From positions 3,918,501 through 3,982,500 of the forward strand of contig NZ_CP127162.1 in assembly GCF_030263935.1 (NCBI RefSeq): a stretch of DNA of 64,000 nt, written 5' to 3'. This document shows, in pieces, positions 27,078 to 36,784 of the stretch (its first letter is position 1; each line of letters begins with the position of its first letter). The notes below the pieces were generated by a model. The model was not told where the DNA came from and searched no databases. It worked only from the letters and a program-made list of their open reading frames with translations. The position numbers and the translations under genes are program-made. Source of the DNA: Paenibacillus polygoni (GTDB lineage Bacteria > Bacillota > Bacilli > Paenibacillales > Paenibacillaceae).

Positions 27078-28397
27078 TTAGCGTCCTTGATTACGTATAC
27101 GCCTGCGGTCCTGGTTCACCTTAATTTTTGCTTCATTTCCTTGTTCCGAAGCTTCATAGAAAACGTAATTACTAATTTCTTTAGGCAAGTATTGCTGCTC
27201 TACATAATGCCCTGGGAAATGATGCGGATATTGGTAGCCGACATGACCAAGCTGTACAGAACCTTTATAATGACCATCTCTAAGATGTAAAGGAACATCA
27301 GCCGACTTTAGTTCCTCAATGGCATTCATCGCGTTTGAAATCGCCGTATATACCCGGTTCGATTTTGGACTTTCCACAGCAAATAATATAGCCTGCGCAA
27401 TATTCAGCTTTGCTTCCGGCCAGCCGTTATTTCGGTAGGCATCCAGCGCAGCAACAGCCTGTACCATTGCACTCGGACTAGCAAGTCCAATATCTTCACT
27501 GCATGCCGCAATCAGTCTGCGGATAAATACCATCGGATCCATACCGAGCTTTTCTACAGCGTATAAAAACCAAAATAAGGCGGCATCACTTGATCCGCGT
27601 ATACTTTTATGAAAGGCGGATAAAACGTCATACTGGGTTGACTCGTCCGCTTTGACAATAGGCCGGCGTATCGACTCTTCCGCTACCGCAAGCGTAATAT
27701 GCACCGTTCCATCCTGCCGGGGAGGCGTAGTGAGCGCCGCCAGTTCAAGCGCATTCAGCGCTCTGCGAATATCCCCATTCGCCATCGTGGCAATGTGGAG
27801 AAGCGCTTCTTCATCGGCAGCAATATCCATGAATCCAAGCCCTTTTTCTGAGTCCTGCAGTGCTCTTCTCATCGCAGCTAACGAATGTTCCTTCGTTAAA
27901 GATTCTAACTGAAACAAAGTTGAACGGCTGAGAAGGGCCCCATTTACATAGTGAAAAGGATTTTCCGTTGTTGCCCCGATAAAAATAATCGTCCCTTTCT
28001 CAACAGCAGGAAGAAGCGCATCCTGCCTTGAGCTGTTAAAACGATGAACCTCATCCAGAAATAAGATTGTCTTCGTTCCATACATTGCTTTGTTATTCTG
28101 GGCTTGATCTATTACTTCACGAACATCTTTAACCGTCGCATCAACCGCATTAAGACGAACGAAATGTCCCTTTGTATGATGAGAAATAATGTGAGCAAGT
28201 GTTGTTTTTCCGCATCCAGGCGGTCCATACAAAAGAATGGAAGATACCTGGTCTGCTTCAATCGCTCGTCTAAGCAGCTTTCCCGGACCTACGATATGTT
28301 CCTGACCAATATATTCATCTAGGTTCTGTGGCCGCATCCGGTCAGCAAGAAGCCTTGCTTTTGGCTCTGAATCCTGACTAAACGAGAATAAATCCAT
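27078..28397 (-). CDS. rarA: Replication-associated recombination protein A (MgsA/YrvN AAA ATPase)
   Basis: 439 residues. Walker A GPPGCGKTT (about 59-67), Walker B LFLDEVHRF, sensor 1 GATTENP, and the C-terminal MgsA tetramerisation domain (HLRDGHYKGSVQLGHVGYQYPH). Works at stalled replication forks with SSB. Located next to the cymR/mnmA block as in B. subtilis (yrvN). Start ATG at 28397 with AAGGA about 12 nt upstream. Confidence 0.95.
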   Translation of the reverse strand: MDLFSFSQDSEPKARLLADRMRPQNLDEYIGQEHIVGPGKLLRRAIEADQVSSILLYGPPGCGKTTLAHIISHHTKGHFVRLNAVDATVKDVREVIDQAQNNKAMYGTKTILFLDEVHRFNSSRQDALLPAVEKGTIIFIGATTENPFHYVNGALLSRSTLFQLESLTKEHSLAAMRRALQDSEKGLGFMDIAADEEALLHIATMANGDIRRALNALELAALTTPPRQDGTVHITLAVAEESIRRPIVKADESTQYDVLSAFHKSIRGSSDAALFWFLYAVEKLGMDPMVFIRRLIAACSEDIGLASPSAMVQAVAALDAYRNNGWPEAKLNIAQAILFAVESPKSNRVYTAISNAMNAIEELKSADVPLHLRDGHYKGSVQLGHVGYQYPHHFPGHYVEQQYLPKEISNYVFYEASEQGNEAKIKVNQDRRRIRNQGR

Positions 28398-28445
28398 GAT
28401 GCATTCACTTCCTTTACTTACTTAAGACCTTTAATACTCTATCTT

Positions 28446-28637
28446 CTATGATAACATACTGCCTTCTTGAACTTGTTCTTCTGGCAATACATATACATTC
28501 TGAATAGGAACCGAGGGGCCATATTGTTTACGAATCACTTTCCTTGCTTCTATGGCAGTTCTTGCTTTTACAATCGTTTCTTTGGTTTGACCGCCTGCTT
28601 CTGTAATCACAACGTAACGTTTGGCGCCACATCTCAT
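28446..28637 (-). CDS. Small conserved-looking protein of unknown function
   Basis: 63 residues, strongly basic N-terminal half (AKRYVVITEAGGQTKETIVKAR) resembling a beta-strand/helix unit and an acidic end. GGAGGTG lies 7 nt before the ATG, an excellent ribosome site, which is the main support for the gene. No motif or family recognised. It stands 48 nt before rarA on the same strand and could be its first operon partner. Confidence 0.7.
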   Translation of the reverse strand: MRCGAKRYVVITEAGGQTKETIVKARTAIEARKVIRKQYGPSVPIQNVYVLPEEQVQEGSMLS

Positions 28638-28721
28638 GAGAACACCTCCATAACATACTTATTTTTTACATTCCAGTTCAGCTGCTTGAAACCCTCTTTT
28701 ATATGGTAATATTAGTTAATC

Positions 28722-28839
28722 GAATCAATTTCATAATACCTTAAGTCGCTTTAATCAGGGGTATATATAGATCAAAATGGTTTTGTTTGTCTATATATAG
28801 TTACAAATTCATCATTTTAATAAGTTATGAAATTGATTC
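28722..28839. repeat. 118-bp palindromic MITE-like element
   Basis: Perfect 15-bp terminal inverted repeats GAATCAATTTCATAA (28722-28736) and complement (28825-28839), inner arms TATATATAGA/TCTATATATA (28762-28771, 28790-28799) and a central CAAAA-TGG-TTTTG. Spacing of outer to inner arms is 25 bp on both sides. A 4-bp direct repeat AATC flanks the element (28718-28721 and 28840-28843). No coding capacity. Confidence 0.6.
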
Positions 28840-28870
28840 AATCTAAGCAAAATAAATGAGGGACTCTTTT

Positions 28871-29392
28871 ATGAAAATTTCAAAATATTATCCGATCACT
28901 GCAGTCCTATCCGTTAATATCATTTTATTAGGACGTTTTATTCTGTCTTACCACTATGATAAAGAAATCCTTATGTTACATTACGTTGTTTGCCTTGTCA
29001 TAACTGTCACACTTTTATCGATCTATTTTAGGAGAGAATATCATGAGCTAAAAAACGCTGTTTTGACAGATCAAACGATTGCCTCCAAGATCAGGAGCTT
29101 TTGGGCAAATGTAGTCACTTCAATTCTCGGTATGGCAACAAGTGCTGTACAAATTTATTTTACATTCATCTATCATGACTCGATCCCCTTATTGAGAGAA
29201 CTCGGATCAGACTCACTAGAACACATTATTACAGATGTCATATTCACCATATTAATCCACTCTTATTTACTTGTCATATGGATCATAAATCTGATTCGGC
29301 TTTATTTTAACCACCACGAACTTCAACATAAAAAGAAGCAAGTCATCCTGCTCCCACTCCATGAATCGCGGGTGAATGAGTACAATGACTAA
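28871..29392 (+). CDS. Four-helix membrane protein of unknown function
   Basis: 173 residues from the ATG at 28871, which has GAGGG 8 nt upstream; the ATG at 28856 belongs to that ribosome site. Four hydrophobic segments (about 8-26, 36-54, 80-102, 122-145) and a basic C-terminal tail. No family recognised. It is AT-rich relative to its neighbours, preceded by the MITE-like palindrome and followed by a bidirectional terminator, so it is a single-gene unit that may be a late addition to the locus. Confidence 0.7.
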   Translation: MKISKYYPITAVLSVNIILLGRFILSYHYDKEILMLHYVVCLVITVTLLSIYFRREYHELKNAVLTDQTIASKIRSFWANVVTSILGMATSAVQIYFTFIYHDSIPLLRELGSDSLEHIITDVIFTILIHSYLLVIWIINLIRLYFNHHELQHKKKQVILLPLHESRVNEYND

Positions 29393-29413
29393 GAAAGCCA
29401 TTTAGCTCTAAAC

Positions 29414-29474
29414 AAAAAAGCTGAGGGCGATGCATAGCTCTCATCAATGAGAATTATGATCCTCCAGCTTTTTT
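29414..29474. terminator. Bidirectional terminator
   Basis: AAAAAAGCTG-AGG (29414-29426) pairs with CCT-CCAGCTTTTTT (29461-29474), one bulge; U-runs on both strands serve the convergent membrane-protein and helD genes. Confidence 0.8.
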
Positions 29475-29501
29475 ATTAGTGACATTCAGGCACGAGGCAG
29501 C

Positions 29502-31670
29502 TTATTCGCTTGGCCAGCCGTGTATTACCACTTCTTTTGCTTCTTGCTCCATGTAGACGGGACGCTCACTGCCATTCATAAGCCACAACTCGTGGAGGGC
29601 GCGCGTACATCCTACATACAGCAGTTTCGCATCCCAAGAGCTGTTTCCATAATGATCCTGATCAGCGTCAGCTACAATCACTGCGTCGAATTCAAGCCCT
29701 TTGGATAAATACACAGGCAATACAGAGTAACCGCCCTCGTACTGTTTTTTCCCATCATCAATTAAATTCACTTCTACTCCAGCGGTTTTCAGCTCCTCGT
29801 ATAATGCCTTTGCTTCATGAAGGGTACGAGTCACGATGGAAACCGTTCTATAATCCTTATCGATTAGATGCTGCATCGCCCTTTGGAGCGCATTTTTTCT
29901 TGAATCCTCTCCATAATCAATAAGCCTAACCCCATCACCGCTCCGGAACACAGGGACCGCTGTAATGCCGCTTTGTACCCCTTTTTCGAGAATCGTATTC
30001 GCAAACTCTATAATCTCCATGGTGGATCGGTAACTGCGGGTAAGCGCAAAGTAATCGTTATGTTCTTCGGCAAAAAGCTGGCTCATCTCTTCCCACCGGT
30101 GAACTCCCCGGTATGCATGAATACCTTGTGATAAATCACCAAGAATCGTAAACGAGTGACCTTTCACAAACAGATCCAATAAGGCAATCTGAAATGGCGA
30201 AAAATCTTGTGCTTCATCAATAACCACATGATCAAAACGCTGTTCACCTGAAATTTCATTGACGAGTACGTGTAAGTAAACCAATGCAGGAAGGTCCTCT
30301 TCTCGCACCACGTTTTGCTTGAGATCGGCTGCCGTCGATTTCATTACTGATTGCGGAATCTGCTTTCGTATTTCGTCTGGAATGACGCTTCCGCCTTTAG
30401 CTGCCTTAAATATATGTTTGTACAAAGTAAGCGGCTCGTATTTTGGCCATTTATTTGCATATGCTTTTTCTCTTGCTGACGCTTTTTTCTTTCTCTCTTT
30501 TTGCACTGCTGCAGAAGGGGCCTTCTTCAGCTCCATCTCAATCCAGCGGTGAATCCGGGCCATTACCCGTTCTTTACGCTTAGCCAGAGGGTAAGGTTTA
30601 TATTCCTCGTCAAACCATTTCATAATCTCTGCCCGCGGCAGCACCTTCCCATCCCATGGAGAGAAATCCATATCAGGAACTGAGGTCATCTCCATCTGCT
30701 CTATACAGCTGCGCAAGATGTCCATGAATCTCATTGAACCCTTAAACCTGCCCGGGACTTCATCCGTTATCTCAGGCAGTTCTCCTTCTCTCTCAAACCA
30801 ATATTCCAGTGTTTCTGCCGTATCGGCAAGCCGTACATCAAGGTTCAGCATTTGAAGAGCCCAGTCCGAAAATGTACTCTGCTGAATATCTCCTACACCC
30901 AGTTCAGGAAGTACATTAGAAATATAATCAAGGAACATATTATTCGGTGCGAATATGATCATTTTATCTGCAGATACTTGTTCCTTATACTGATAGAGTA
31001 AAAAAGCAAGTCTATGCAAAGCAACGGTCGTCTTACCACTTCCCGCCACCCCTTGTATGATCAGCGCAGTATTTCGTGCTGCCCGAATGATCCGGTCCTG
31101 TTCTGCCTGAATCGTAGATACAATGTCACGCAGTTTATTATCTTTATTCTCACCTAGCCGGTAAACGAGAAACTCATCCGATACAGCCGGCTGGTCACTC
31201 CCCCGATTATAGGTATCTGCCACACGTTCTAGAATTTGTTGTCTAATGACAATATTTCGTTTTAGATATACAAGTCCTTCTACGACCCCTTCTGGAGATT
31301 CATACTCCGCAGGCCCTTCTCCCCCCGTAAAGGAATAAAAAAGACTTGCTATTGGGGCACGCCAATCGATTACGAGCGGCTGGTCTGTATAATCTTCCCG
31401 ATCTACACCAACCTTGCCAATGTACAGCGGCTTCATCTGGTTCGTGCCCTGTTCTTCAAAATCAAGACGTCCGAAATAAGGCTCATTTACAATTTTGGAA
31501 AGACGCTGACGGCGCTCTTCTCGTCCTGCTTCAAGCACTTGCTCTGTAAAGTCATGCCCTGTATACACAGGTATAGACGTAAACTTAGCGAGCTGACGGT
31601 CTACTTCCTTCATTGTGTTTTTTAGCCTCTGTTCTTCTTCTTGATAGGCACTTTGAAACGTTTCCTCCAT
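29502..31670 (-). CDS. helD: RNA polymerase recycling ATPase HelD (UvrD-like superfamily 1)
   Basis: 722 residues. A long N-terminal charged coiled coil (about 5-60), conserved RIDWRAP-type motif (VIDWRAPIASLFY, 100-112), Walker A GVAGSGKT (207-214), VVIDEAQDF, GDLSQGIHAYRG, and the C-terminal YVGCTRALHELW. HelD binds stalled or post-termination RNA polymerase, opens the clamp and releases DNA and RNA. The length and WRAP motif distinguish it from UvrD/PcrA. Single gene; its upstream region (31671-31908) holds the terminator of the purine permease. Confidence 0.92.
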   Translation of the reverse strand: MEETFQSAYQEEEQRLKNTMKEVDRQLAKFTSIPVYTGHDFTEQVLEAGREERRQRLSKIVNEPYFGRLDFEEQGTNQMKPLYIGKVGVDREDYTDQPLVIDWRAPIASLFYSFTGGEGPAEYESPEGVVEGLVYLKRNIVIRQQILERVADTYNRGSDQPAVSDEFLVYRLGENKDNKLRDIVSTIQAEQDRIIRAARNTALIIQGVAGSGKTTVALHRLAFLLYQYKEQVSADKMIIFAPNNMFLDYISNVLPELGVGDIQQSTFSDWALQMLNLDVRLADTAETLEYWFEREGELPEITDEVPGRFKGSMRFMDILRSCIEQMEMTSVPDMDFSPWDGKVLPRAEIMKWFDEEYKPYPLAKRKERVMARIHRWIEMELKKAPSAAVQKERKKKASAREKAYANKWPKYEPLTLYKHIFKAAKGGSVIPDEIRKQIPQSVMKSTAADLKQNVVREEDLPALVYLHVLVNEISGEQRFDHVVIDEAQDFSPFQIALLDLFVKGHSFTILGDLSQGIHAYRGVHRWEEMSQLFAEEHNDYFALTRSYRSTMEIIEFANTILEKGVQSGITAVPVFRSGDGVRLIDYGEDSRKNALQRAMQHLIDKDYRTVSIVTRTLHEAKALYEELKTAGVEVNLIDDGKKQYEGGYSVLPVYLSKGLEFDAVIVADADQDHYGNSSWDAKLLYVGCTRALHELWLMNGSERPVYMEQEAKEVVIHGWPSE

Positions 31671-31801
31671 GTTCAGTTACCTCCTAAGAATGGTTTTTGC
31701 ATTCGGACGTTTAACGTTTATCCGTACCGCAAAAGGAGTATCAATATAACACAATTGATGGAAAAAAGCTATTCTGTTTACCTGTCTCTACATTGCATAA
31801 A

Positions 31802-31833
31802 GAAAGAAGCCTTGCCACTTAAGGCGAAGCTTC
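31802..31833 (-). terminator. Probable terminator of the purine permease gene
   Basis: Imperfect stem GAAGC-TT-CGCCTT with GTGGC-AA-GGCTTC, followed on the minus strand by TTTCTTTATG; 75 nt after the stop. Confidence 0.55.
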
Positions 31834-31908
31834 CATTTATAAATTTCACTGCTTATTTATTTTACAAATTCAACTTCACAGCACCTTTAAAGGAGTTATG
31901 AAACTCAA

Positions 31909-33210
31909 TCACAAGAGTGCATAAATAATAAAGTTGAGTAAAAACAGAGCCGCAATTCCATACATCACTTTAGGTACTTCTTTTACTTTTCCAGCAGCGA
32001 TTTTGGCTACGGGATATGCAATAAAGCCGAAAGCCATCCCATCTACAATACTGTATGTGAACGGAATCATCACCATAATTAAAAATGCCGGAAAAGCTTC
32101 CGTGTATTCAGAAAAATCCATATCTTTCACGCTCTGTACCATAAGTCCACCGATCACAATGAGAATGGGGGCGATGGCACTATCTGGAATCAGGGTGAGC
32201 ACAGGAATGAAGAAAAAGGTCGCACAGAAAAGTACAGCAGTCGTAAACGAGGTAAGTCCAGACCTTCCCCCAGCAGCGATCCCTGCCGTTGTTTCCGCAG
32301 CAGCTACGACAGGACTGGTTCCGAAGATACCGGCAAACACATTTGTAATGGATAGAGCACGCAGACTCCCAGGGAATGTTTCAGGCCGGCCAATGATACT
32401 CGTGTGAGATGCAATGAGTCCAATGTTCTCAAAAACGACAATAAGGAGCAGTAAAAACACAGCAATCCAAAAAGATAACTGTACAAGTCCCCCGAACGAC
32501 AATTCAGCGAAGAGCTGGCCATATTGCTGAAGAGGCTCTGCTGCCGACATCATATGTGCAGGAAGTTCTGCAGCTCCCAGCAGATAAGCAAGAGCAGTTC
32601 CTGATATCATACTGATTAGTAGACCTCCAGGCACATTCCGAACAAATAGAACGAATGCGAGCAGTAATGTTATACAGGCCGTCAGCACTCCTGGGTCATC
32701 AAAATGTCCGATCGTAACAAAAGTCGTTTGATGTGCAACCACGATCCCGCTCTTCTGCAGCCCGATAAACGTAAGGAAGAGTCCAATCCCTACTGTAATT
32801 CCATGTTGCAGATTGTGCGGTATCGCCTCACTGATCACTTTATATAGACTCGTAAAAGCAACCGCAGCAAATAAGATCCCAGTTACGGTTACTACAGCAA
32901 GTGCTTCTTGCCAGCTCAAATTCATAGAGTGAACAAGCGTATACGTAAAAAATGCATTAATTCCCATACCCGGAACGACAATAATAGGTGATTTACCGAT
33001 AAAAGCCATCAGTAAACATCCTGCAATGGAAGTCAGAAGCGTACCTACCATTGCTGCCTGCAGCGGCATTCCCGCATCCGCCAGAATAGAAGCATTCACC
33101 ATTACGATATACACAATGGCAAAATACGAGATGATTCCCGCACCTATTTCTTTCTTCACTACATCATCCTGCCTCATTCCGAAAGAACGAGCCCAGCCAT
33201 TTTGCTTCAT
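31909..33210 (-). CDS. NCS2 family purine permease (AzgA/PbuG-like)
   Basis: 433 residues from the ATG at 33210 (AAAGAGGA 8 nt upstream). Ten or more membrane helices; AzgA-subfamily blocks include FFTYTLVHSMNLSWQEALA, GIGLFLTFIGLQKSGIV and GTSPVVAAAETTAGIAAGGRSGLTS. Imports hypoxanthine, guanine or adenine with protons. No purine riboswitch is visible in the 110 bp before it. Distinct from the uracil-type NCS2 protein at 43294-44592. Confidence 0.9.
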   Translation of the reverse strand: MKQNGWARSFGMRQDDVVKKEIGAGIISYFAIVYIVMVNASILADAGMPLQAAMVGTLLTSIAGCLLMAFIGKSPIIVVPGMGINAFFTYTLVHSMNLSWQEALAVVTVTGILFAAVAFTSLYKVISEAIPHNLQHGITVGIGLFLTFIGLQKSGIVVAHQTTFVTIGHFDDPGVLTACITLLLAFVLFVRNVPGGLLISMISGTALAYLLGAAELPAHMMSAAEPLQQYGQLFAELSFGGLVQLSFWIAVFLLLLIVVFENIGLIASHTSIIGRPETFPGSLRALSITNVFAGIFGTSPVVAAAETTAGIAAGGRSGLTSFTTAVLFCATFFFIPVLTLIPDSAIAPILIVIGGLMVQSVKDMDFSEYTEAFPAFLIMVMIPFTYSIVDGMAFGFIAYPVAKIAAGKVKEVPKVMYGIAALFLLNFIIYALL

Positions 33211-33255
33211 GTTTATGTTCCTCTTTCCTTTCCTCACATTCACCCTATAGACATA

Positions 33256-33290
33256 GAAAAGCGTGAACACCAAGCGTTAAGTGTTCACGC
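33256..33290 (-). terminator. Terminator of the hisS-aspS-tcdA unit
   Basis: Perfect 10-bp stem GCGTGAACAC/GTGTTCACGC with a 10-nt loop, then TTTTCTATG on the minus strand. Confidence 0.8.
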
Positions 33291-33323
33291 GGATAAATCT
33301 AGTTTGTACATAGTCCTCTTACA

Positions 33324-34076
33324 TTACACAGAAATGTCAGCGAGTAGATCACGAATCGCTTCACTGACCATGATAAGTCCAACTACAGGAGGGACATAAG
33401 CATTGCTAGCCGGAGGCTGCTTTGCTTTACGAATTTCAGGTGCATTTTCAGGAACAATCTTCTCAGTCACATCTTGACGCGGCTTGATCGGTTGTTCGGT
33501 AGAGAAAACGACCTTCACTCCTTTTTTAATCCCTTCTTCTTTACGAAGCTTATTGCGAATCACTCTTGCAATGGGGTCCATTGAGGTTTTGGAAATATCT
33601 GCAATCTCGAATTTGGTTGGATCCATTTTATTTGCTGCGCCCATACTAGAGATCATCGGAATGCCTCTCTTACGGCATTCTTTAATCAGATGGATTTTGT
33701 AGATAATCGTATCAGATGCATCCAGTACATAATCCAGATCATATTTAAAAAGTTCTTCATAGGTTTCGTCCGTGTAGAACATATTTAGTGCGATAGCATC
33801 ACATTCTGGATTGATGAGTTTTACCCGATCTACCATAAGATCTGCTTTTTTCTGGCCAATTGTTGTGGTCAGTGCGTGAATTTGACGATTAATATTCGTA
33901 ATATCCACGACATCTTTATCAATTAGAATAATCCGTCCAACTCCAGATCTCGCCAAGGCTTCAACAGCCATAGAACCTACGCCCCCGATTCCAAGAACAG
34001 CTACTGTGCTGTTCTTGAGTTTGTCGAGGCCTTCTGCTCCAATGGCAAGTTCTGTTCTAGAAAATTGATGTAGCAT
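33324..34076 (-). CDS. tcdA: tRNA threonylcarbamoyladenosine dehydratase TcdA (YrvM)
   Basis: 250 residues, E1-like ThiF fold. Nucleotide loop VLGIGGVGSMAVEALARSG (about 29-47), acidic D54 of LIDKD, and a central DASDT. Lacks the CxxC zinc pairs of MoeB/ThiF. It dehydrates t6A37 to cyclic ct6A. Follows aspS by 22 nt as in B. subtilis, so it is co-transcribed. AAGGGGG lies about 13 nt before the ATG. Confidence 0.94.
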   Translation of the reverse strand: MLHQFSRTELAIGAEGLDKLKNSTVAVLGIGGVGSMAVEALARSGVGRIILIDKDVVDITNINRQIHALTTTIGQKKADLMVDRVKLINPECDAIALNMFYTDETYEELFKYDLDYVLDASDTIIYKIHLIKECRKRGIPMISSMGAANKMDPTKFEIADISKTSMDPIARVIRNKLRKEEGIKKGVKVVFSTEQPIKPRQDVTEKIVPENAPEIRKAKQPPASNAYVPPVVGLIMVSEAIRDLLADISV

Positions 34077-34098
34077 GGTGACTTTTTGTCCCCCTTAC

Positions 34099-35877
34099 TT
34101 AATTCTTTTCTGCTTTGACCTTACGTGCCACTCGAATATGAAGTTGTTCGAGTTGTTTCGCATCTACCTCGGAAGGCGCGTTCATCAGCAGATCTGTTGC
34201 GCTTGCTGTTTTCGGGAAAGCAATCGTTTCACGCAAGTTTGTGCGGCCTGCAAGAAGCATAACCAGACGGTCAAATCCAAACGCAATCCCGCCGTGTGGT
34301 GGTGTACCATATTCAAATGCTTCCATCAGATATCCAAACTTATCATTTGCTTCTTCTGGAGATAAGCCAATTGCATTAAACATTTTCTCTTGAACGTCAC
34401 GTTTGTAGATACGCATGGAACCGCCGCCTACTTCATAACCGTTAAGTACAAGGTCATAAGCTTGAGCACGAATCTGACCTGGATCTGTATCGAACAGGTG
34501 AAGGTCTTCGTCTTTTGGACGTGTGAACGGATGGTGTTCCGCTACATAACGTTTTTCATCCTCATCATAGCCGAGGAGTGGGAAGTCTACGACCCAAGCA
34601 AACTTGAATTTGTTGTCATCAATCAGACCCAGATCACGGCCGATTTTCAATCGAAGTGCTCCGAGTACATCCGCTACCACTTTTTTGTTATCCGCGGAGA
34701 ATAACAGCAAGTCTCCATCTTCTGCACCTGTACGTTCTCTAATTGCTTCAATTTCTTCAGGGGACATGAATTTTACAATAGGTCCTTTGAATTCCCCTTC
34801 TTTTACTTGAATCCATGCAAGCCCTTTAGCTCCATAACGAGCTGCATAAGGTCCAAGATCGTCGATCTCTTTACGTGTCCAAGTACCGCAGCCTTTTGCG
34901 TTTAAGCATTTTACTTCTCCGCCTTTTTCAATGACAGAAGCAAATACTTTCACTCCGCTTGTGGATACAATATCATTCATTTCTACCAGTTCCAGTCCGA
35001 AGCGAAGATCTGGTTTATCTGAACCGTATTTGCCCATCGCGTCAGCATACGTAATACGCTGGAAAGGAGTCTCCAGTTCAATTCCTTTGGTTTCACGGAA
35101 CAATTGAACCATGAGTTCTTCCATCATCGGAAGCAGATCATCCTGCTGCAAGAAGGAAGTTTCGATATCGACTTGTGTAAATTCAGGTTGACGGTCCGCA
35201 CGAAGATCTTCGTCACGGAAACAACGAGCGATTTGGTAGTAACGCTCAAGTCCGCTCACCATTAACAGCTGTTTGTAGATTTGTGGAGATTGTGGAAGAG
35301 CGAAGAACTCCCCATCATGCACACGGCTTGGTACCAAGTAGTCACGTGCACCTTCTGGTGAACTTTTCGTCAGAATCGGTGTTTCTACTTCAACGAAGTC
35401 TTGCCCGTCTAAAAAGTCACGGAATACTTTTGCTGCTTTTGAACGCAGTTTAAGCGTTTTTTGCATTTCAGGACGACGAAGGTCCATATAGCGATATTTG
35501 AGTCGCAGAGACTCATCTACTTCAATTCCATCTTCAATGAAAAATGGAGGTGTTTTGGCTGCATTCAGTACTTCAATTTCTGTGATTTGCACTTCAATTT
35601 GCCCTGTCGGCAAGTTTGCGTTAACGGTTTCTTCATCCCGTTTCACTACGGTTCCTGATACGGCAATAACATACTCGGAACGAACGCGATCTGCAATATT
35701 CAGTGCTTCTCCTGAATATGCCGGGTTAAATACAACCTGTACGATACCACTGCGGTCACGCAGGTCAATAAAAAGGACGCCTCCCAAGTCACGGCGAGTT
35801 TGTACCCATCCGTTTAGTGTAACCGTTTGTCCAATATGTTCGGTCGTCAGTGTACCGCAATAATGACTTCTTTTCAT
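34099..35877 (-). CDS. aspS: Aspartyl-tRNA synthetase
   Basis: 592 residues from the ATG at 35877 (AAGGGAG 8 nt upstream). OB-fold anticodon domain (1-105), class II core with motif 2 ([21 protein letters not shown]) and motif 3 ([13 protein letters not shown]), and the bacterial GAD insert in the middle. No T-box of its own; the nearest is before hisS. Unlike most hisS-aspS pairs, 907 bp of structured, repeat-filled sequence separates the two genes, so expression may be partly uncoupled. Confidence 0.97.
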   Translation of the reverse strand: MKRSHYCGTLTTEHIGQTVTLNGWVQTRRDLGGVLFIDLRDRSGIVQVVFNPAYSGEALNIADRVRSEYVIAVSGTVVKRDEETVNANLPTGQIEVQITEIEVLNAAKTPPFFIEDGIEVDESLRLKYRYMDLRRPEMQKTLKLRSKAAKVFRDFLDGQDFVEVETPILTKSSPEGARDYLVPSRVHDGEFFALPQSPQIYKQLLMVSGLERYYQIARCFRDEDLRADRQPEFTQVDIETSFLQQDDLLPMMEELMVQLFRETKGIELETPFQRITYADAMGKYGSDKPDLRFGLELVEMNDIVSTSGVKVFASVIEKGGEVKCLNAKGCGTWTRKEIDDLGPYAARYGAKGLAWIQVKEGEFKGPIVKFMSPEEIEAIRERTGAEDGDLLLFSADNKKVVADVLGALRLKIGRDLGLIDDNKFKFAWVVDFPLLGYDEDEKRYVAEHHPFTRPKDEDLHLFDTDPGQIRAQAYDLVLNGYEVGGGSMRIYKRDVQEKMFNAIGLSPEEANDKFGYLMEAFEYGTPPHGGIAFGFDRLVMLLAGRTNLRETIAFPKTASATDLLMNAPSEVDAKQLEQLHIRVARKVKAEKN

Positions 35878-36162
35878 TGTGATTGCTCCCTTATAGTTAT
35901 AATGCACCCACCTAAATCCTCCCTGACAGGGAGGACCCCAGAAGGCGCTGCCCTCTGGACACCCGGAACTAGCGAACTGATCTCAGGTAGTGGATGGTTG
36001 AAAAAACTTACGTTTGTGGAAGGAGTCGCTGCTTGTCTTGCGTACTTGCTTTGCAAATACACAAGACGCAGCTTCCATGCGCTGAATACGCCTTCGGCTG
36101 GTACACTGCTCAGCTTTGCTCGAGCCGCGGTAAAACTATCTAAAAGAGTTTAAAACCCCTGT
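35878..36162 (-). other. Structured gene-free sequence upstream of aspS
   Basis: No gene. Two stable hairpins are visible: TCCTCCCTG/CAGGGAGGA at 35917-35935, beside CCAGA/TCTGG, and GCTGC-TT-GTCTTG (36028-36040) with CAAGACGCAGC (36062-36072). None is followed by a convincing U-run, so they look like leader structure rather than terminators. A minus-strand promoter for aspS could not be picked out with confidence. Confidence 0.5.
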
Positions 36163-36770
36163 AGCCTTCGGCGTGTTCTGCCCTGCTTCGCTTGGGGCAG
36201 TTAGGGCAAGTGATTCAAACCTTTTTAGCCTGCGGCGTGTCCTGCTCTGCTTCGCTTAGGGCAGTAAGGGCAAGTGTTTTAGACCTTTAGCCTGCGGCGT
36301 GCTCTGCCCTGCTTCGCTTGGAGCAGTTAAGGCAAGTGACTTAGACCTTTAGCCTGCGGCGTGCTCTGCCCCTGCTTCGCTTGAGGCAGTAAAGGCAAGT
36401 GACTTAGACCTTTAGCCTGCGGCGTGCTCTGCCCCTGCTTCGCTTGAGGCAGTAAGGGCAAGTGACTTAGACCTTTAGCCTGCGGCGTGTGCTGCCCTGC
36501 TTCGCTTGGGGCAGTAAGAGCAAGTGACTTAGACCTTTAGCCTGCGGCGTGCTCTGCCCTGCTTCACTTGGAGCAGTAAGGGCAAGTGATTCAGACCTTT
36601 AGCCTGCGGCATGCTCTGCCCTGCTTCGCTTGGGGCAGTGAAGATCAAGTGACTTAGACCTTTAGCCTGCGGCGTGTTCTGCCCTGCTTCGCTTGGGGCA
36701 GTAAAGGCAAGTGATTCAGATCTTTAGCCTGCGGCGTGCTCTGCCCTGCATCGCATAGGGCTGTATATAA
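36163..36770. repeat. Tandem array of a 62-63-bp hairpin repeat, about ten copies
   Basis: Units begin (at AGCC) at 36163, 36227, 36289, 36351, 36414, 36477, 36539, 36601, 36664 and 36726; the last is degenerate. Each has AGCCTGCGGCGTG, then CTGCCC-tgcttcgctt-GGGGCAG, which folds as a hairpin, then AGGGCAAGTG and TTAGACCTTT. Several copies differ, but the hairpin arms mostly remain pairable. Units are contiguous, so it is not a CRISPR array, and frame lengths of 62/63 exclude a coding repeat. Confidence 0.95.
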
Positions 36771-36784
36771 AGTTGTTGTAACTT

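Noticed and set aside
33211..33323. Purine riboswitch before the AzgA-like permease
   Set aside because: Only the terminator of the preceding gene and a ribosome site are visible.
35827..36153. 108-codon plus-strand frame across the aspS start and leader
   Set aside because: It starts inside aspS on the opposite strand, lacks a ribosome site and its composition reflects the hairpins of the aspS upstream region.
36163..36770. Tandem array as a CRISPR
   Set aside because: Units are directly adjacent, the full 62 bp repeats and no unique spacers exist; no cas genes nearby.
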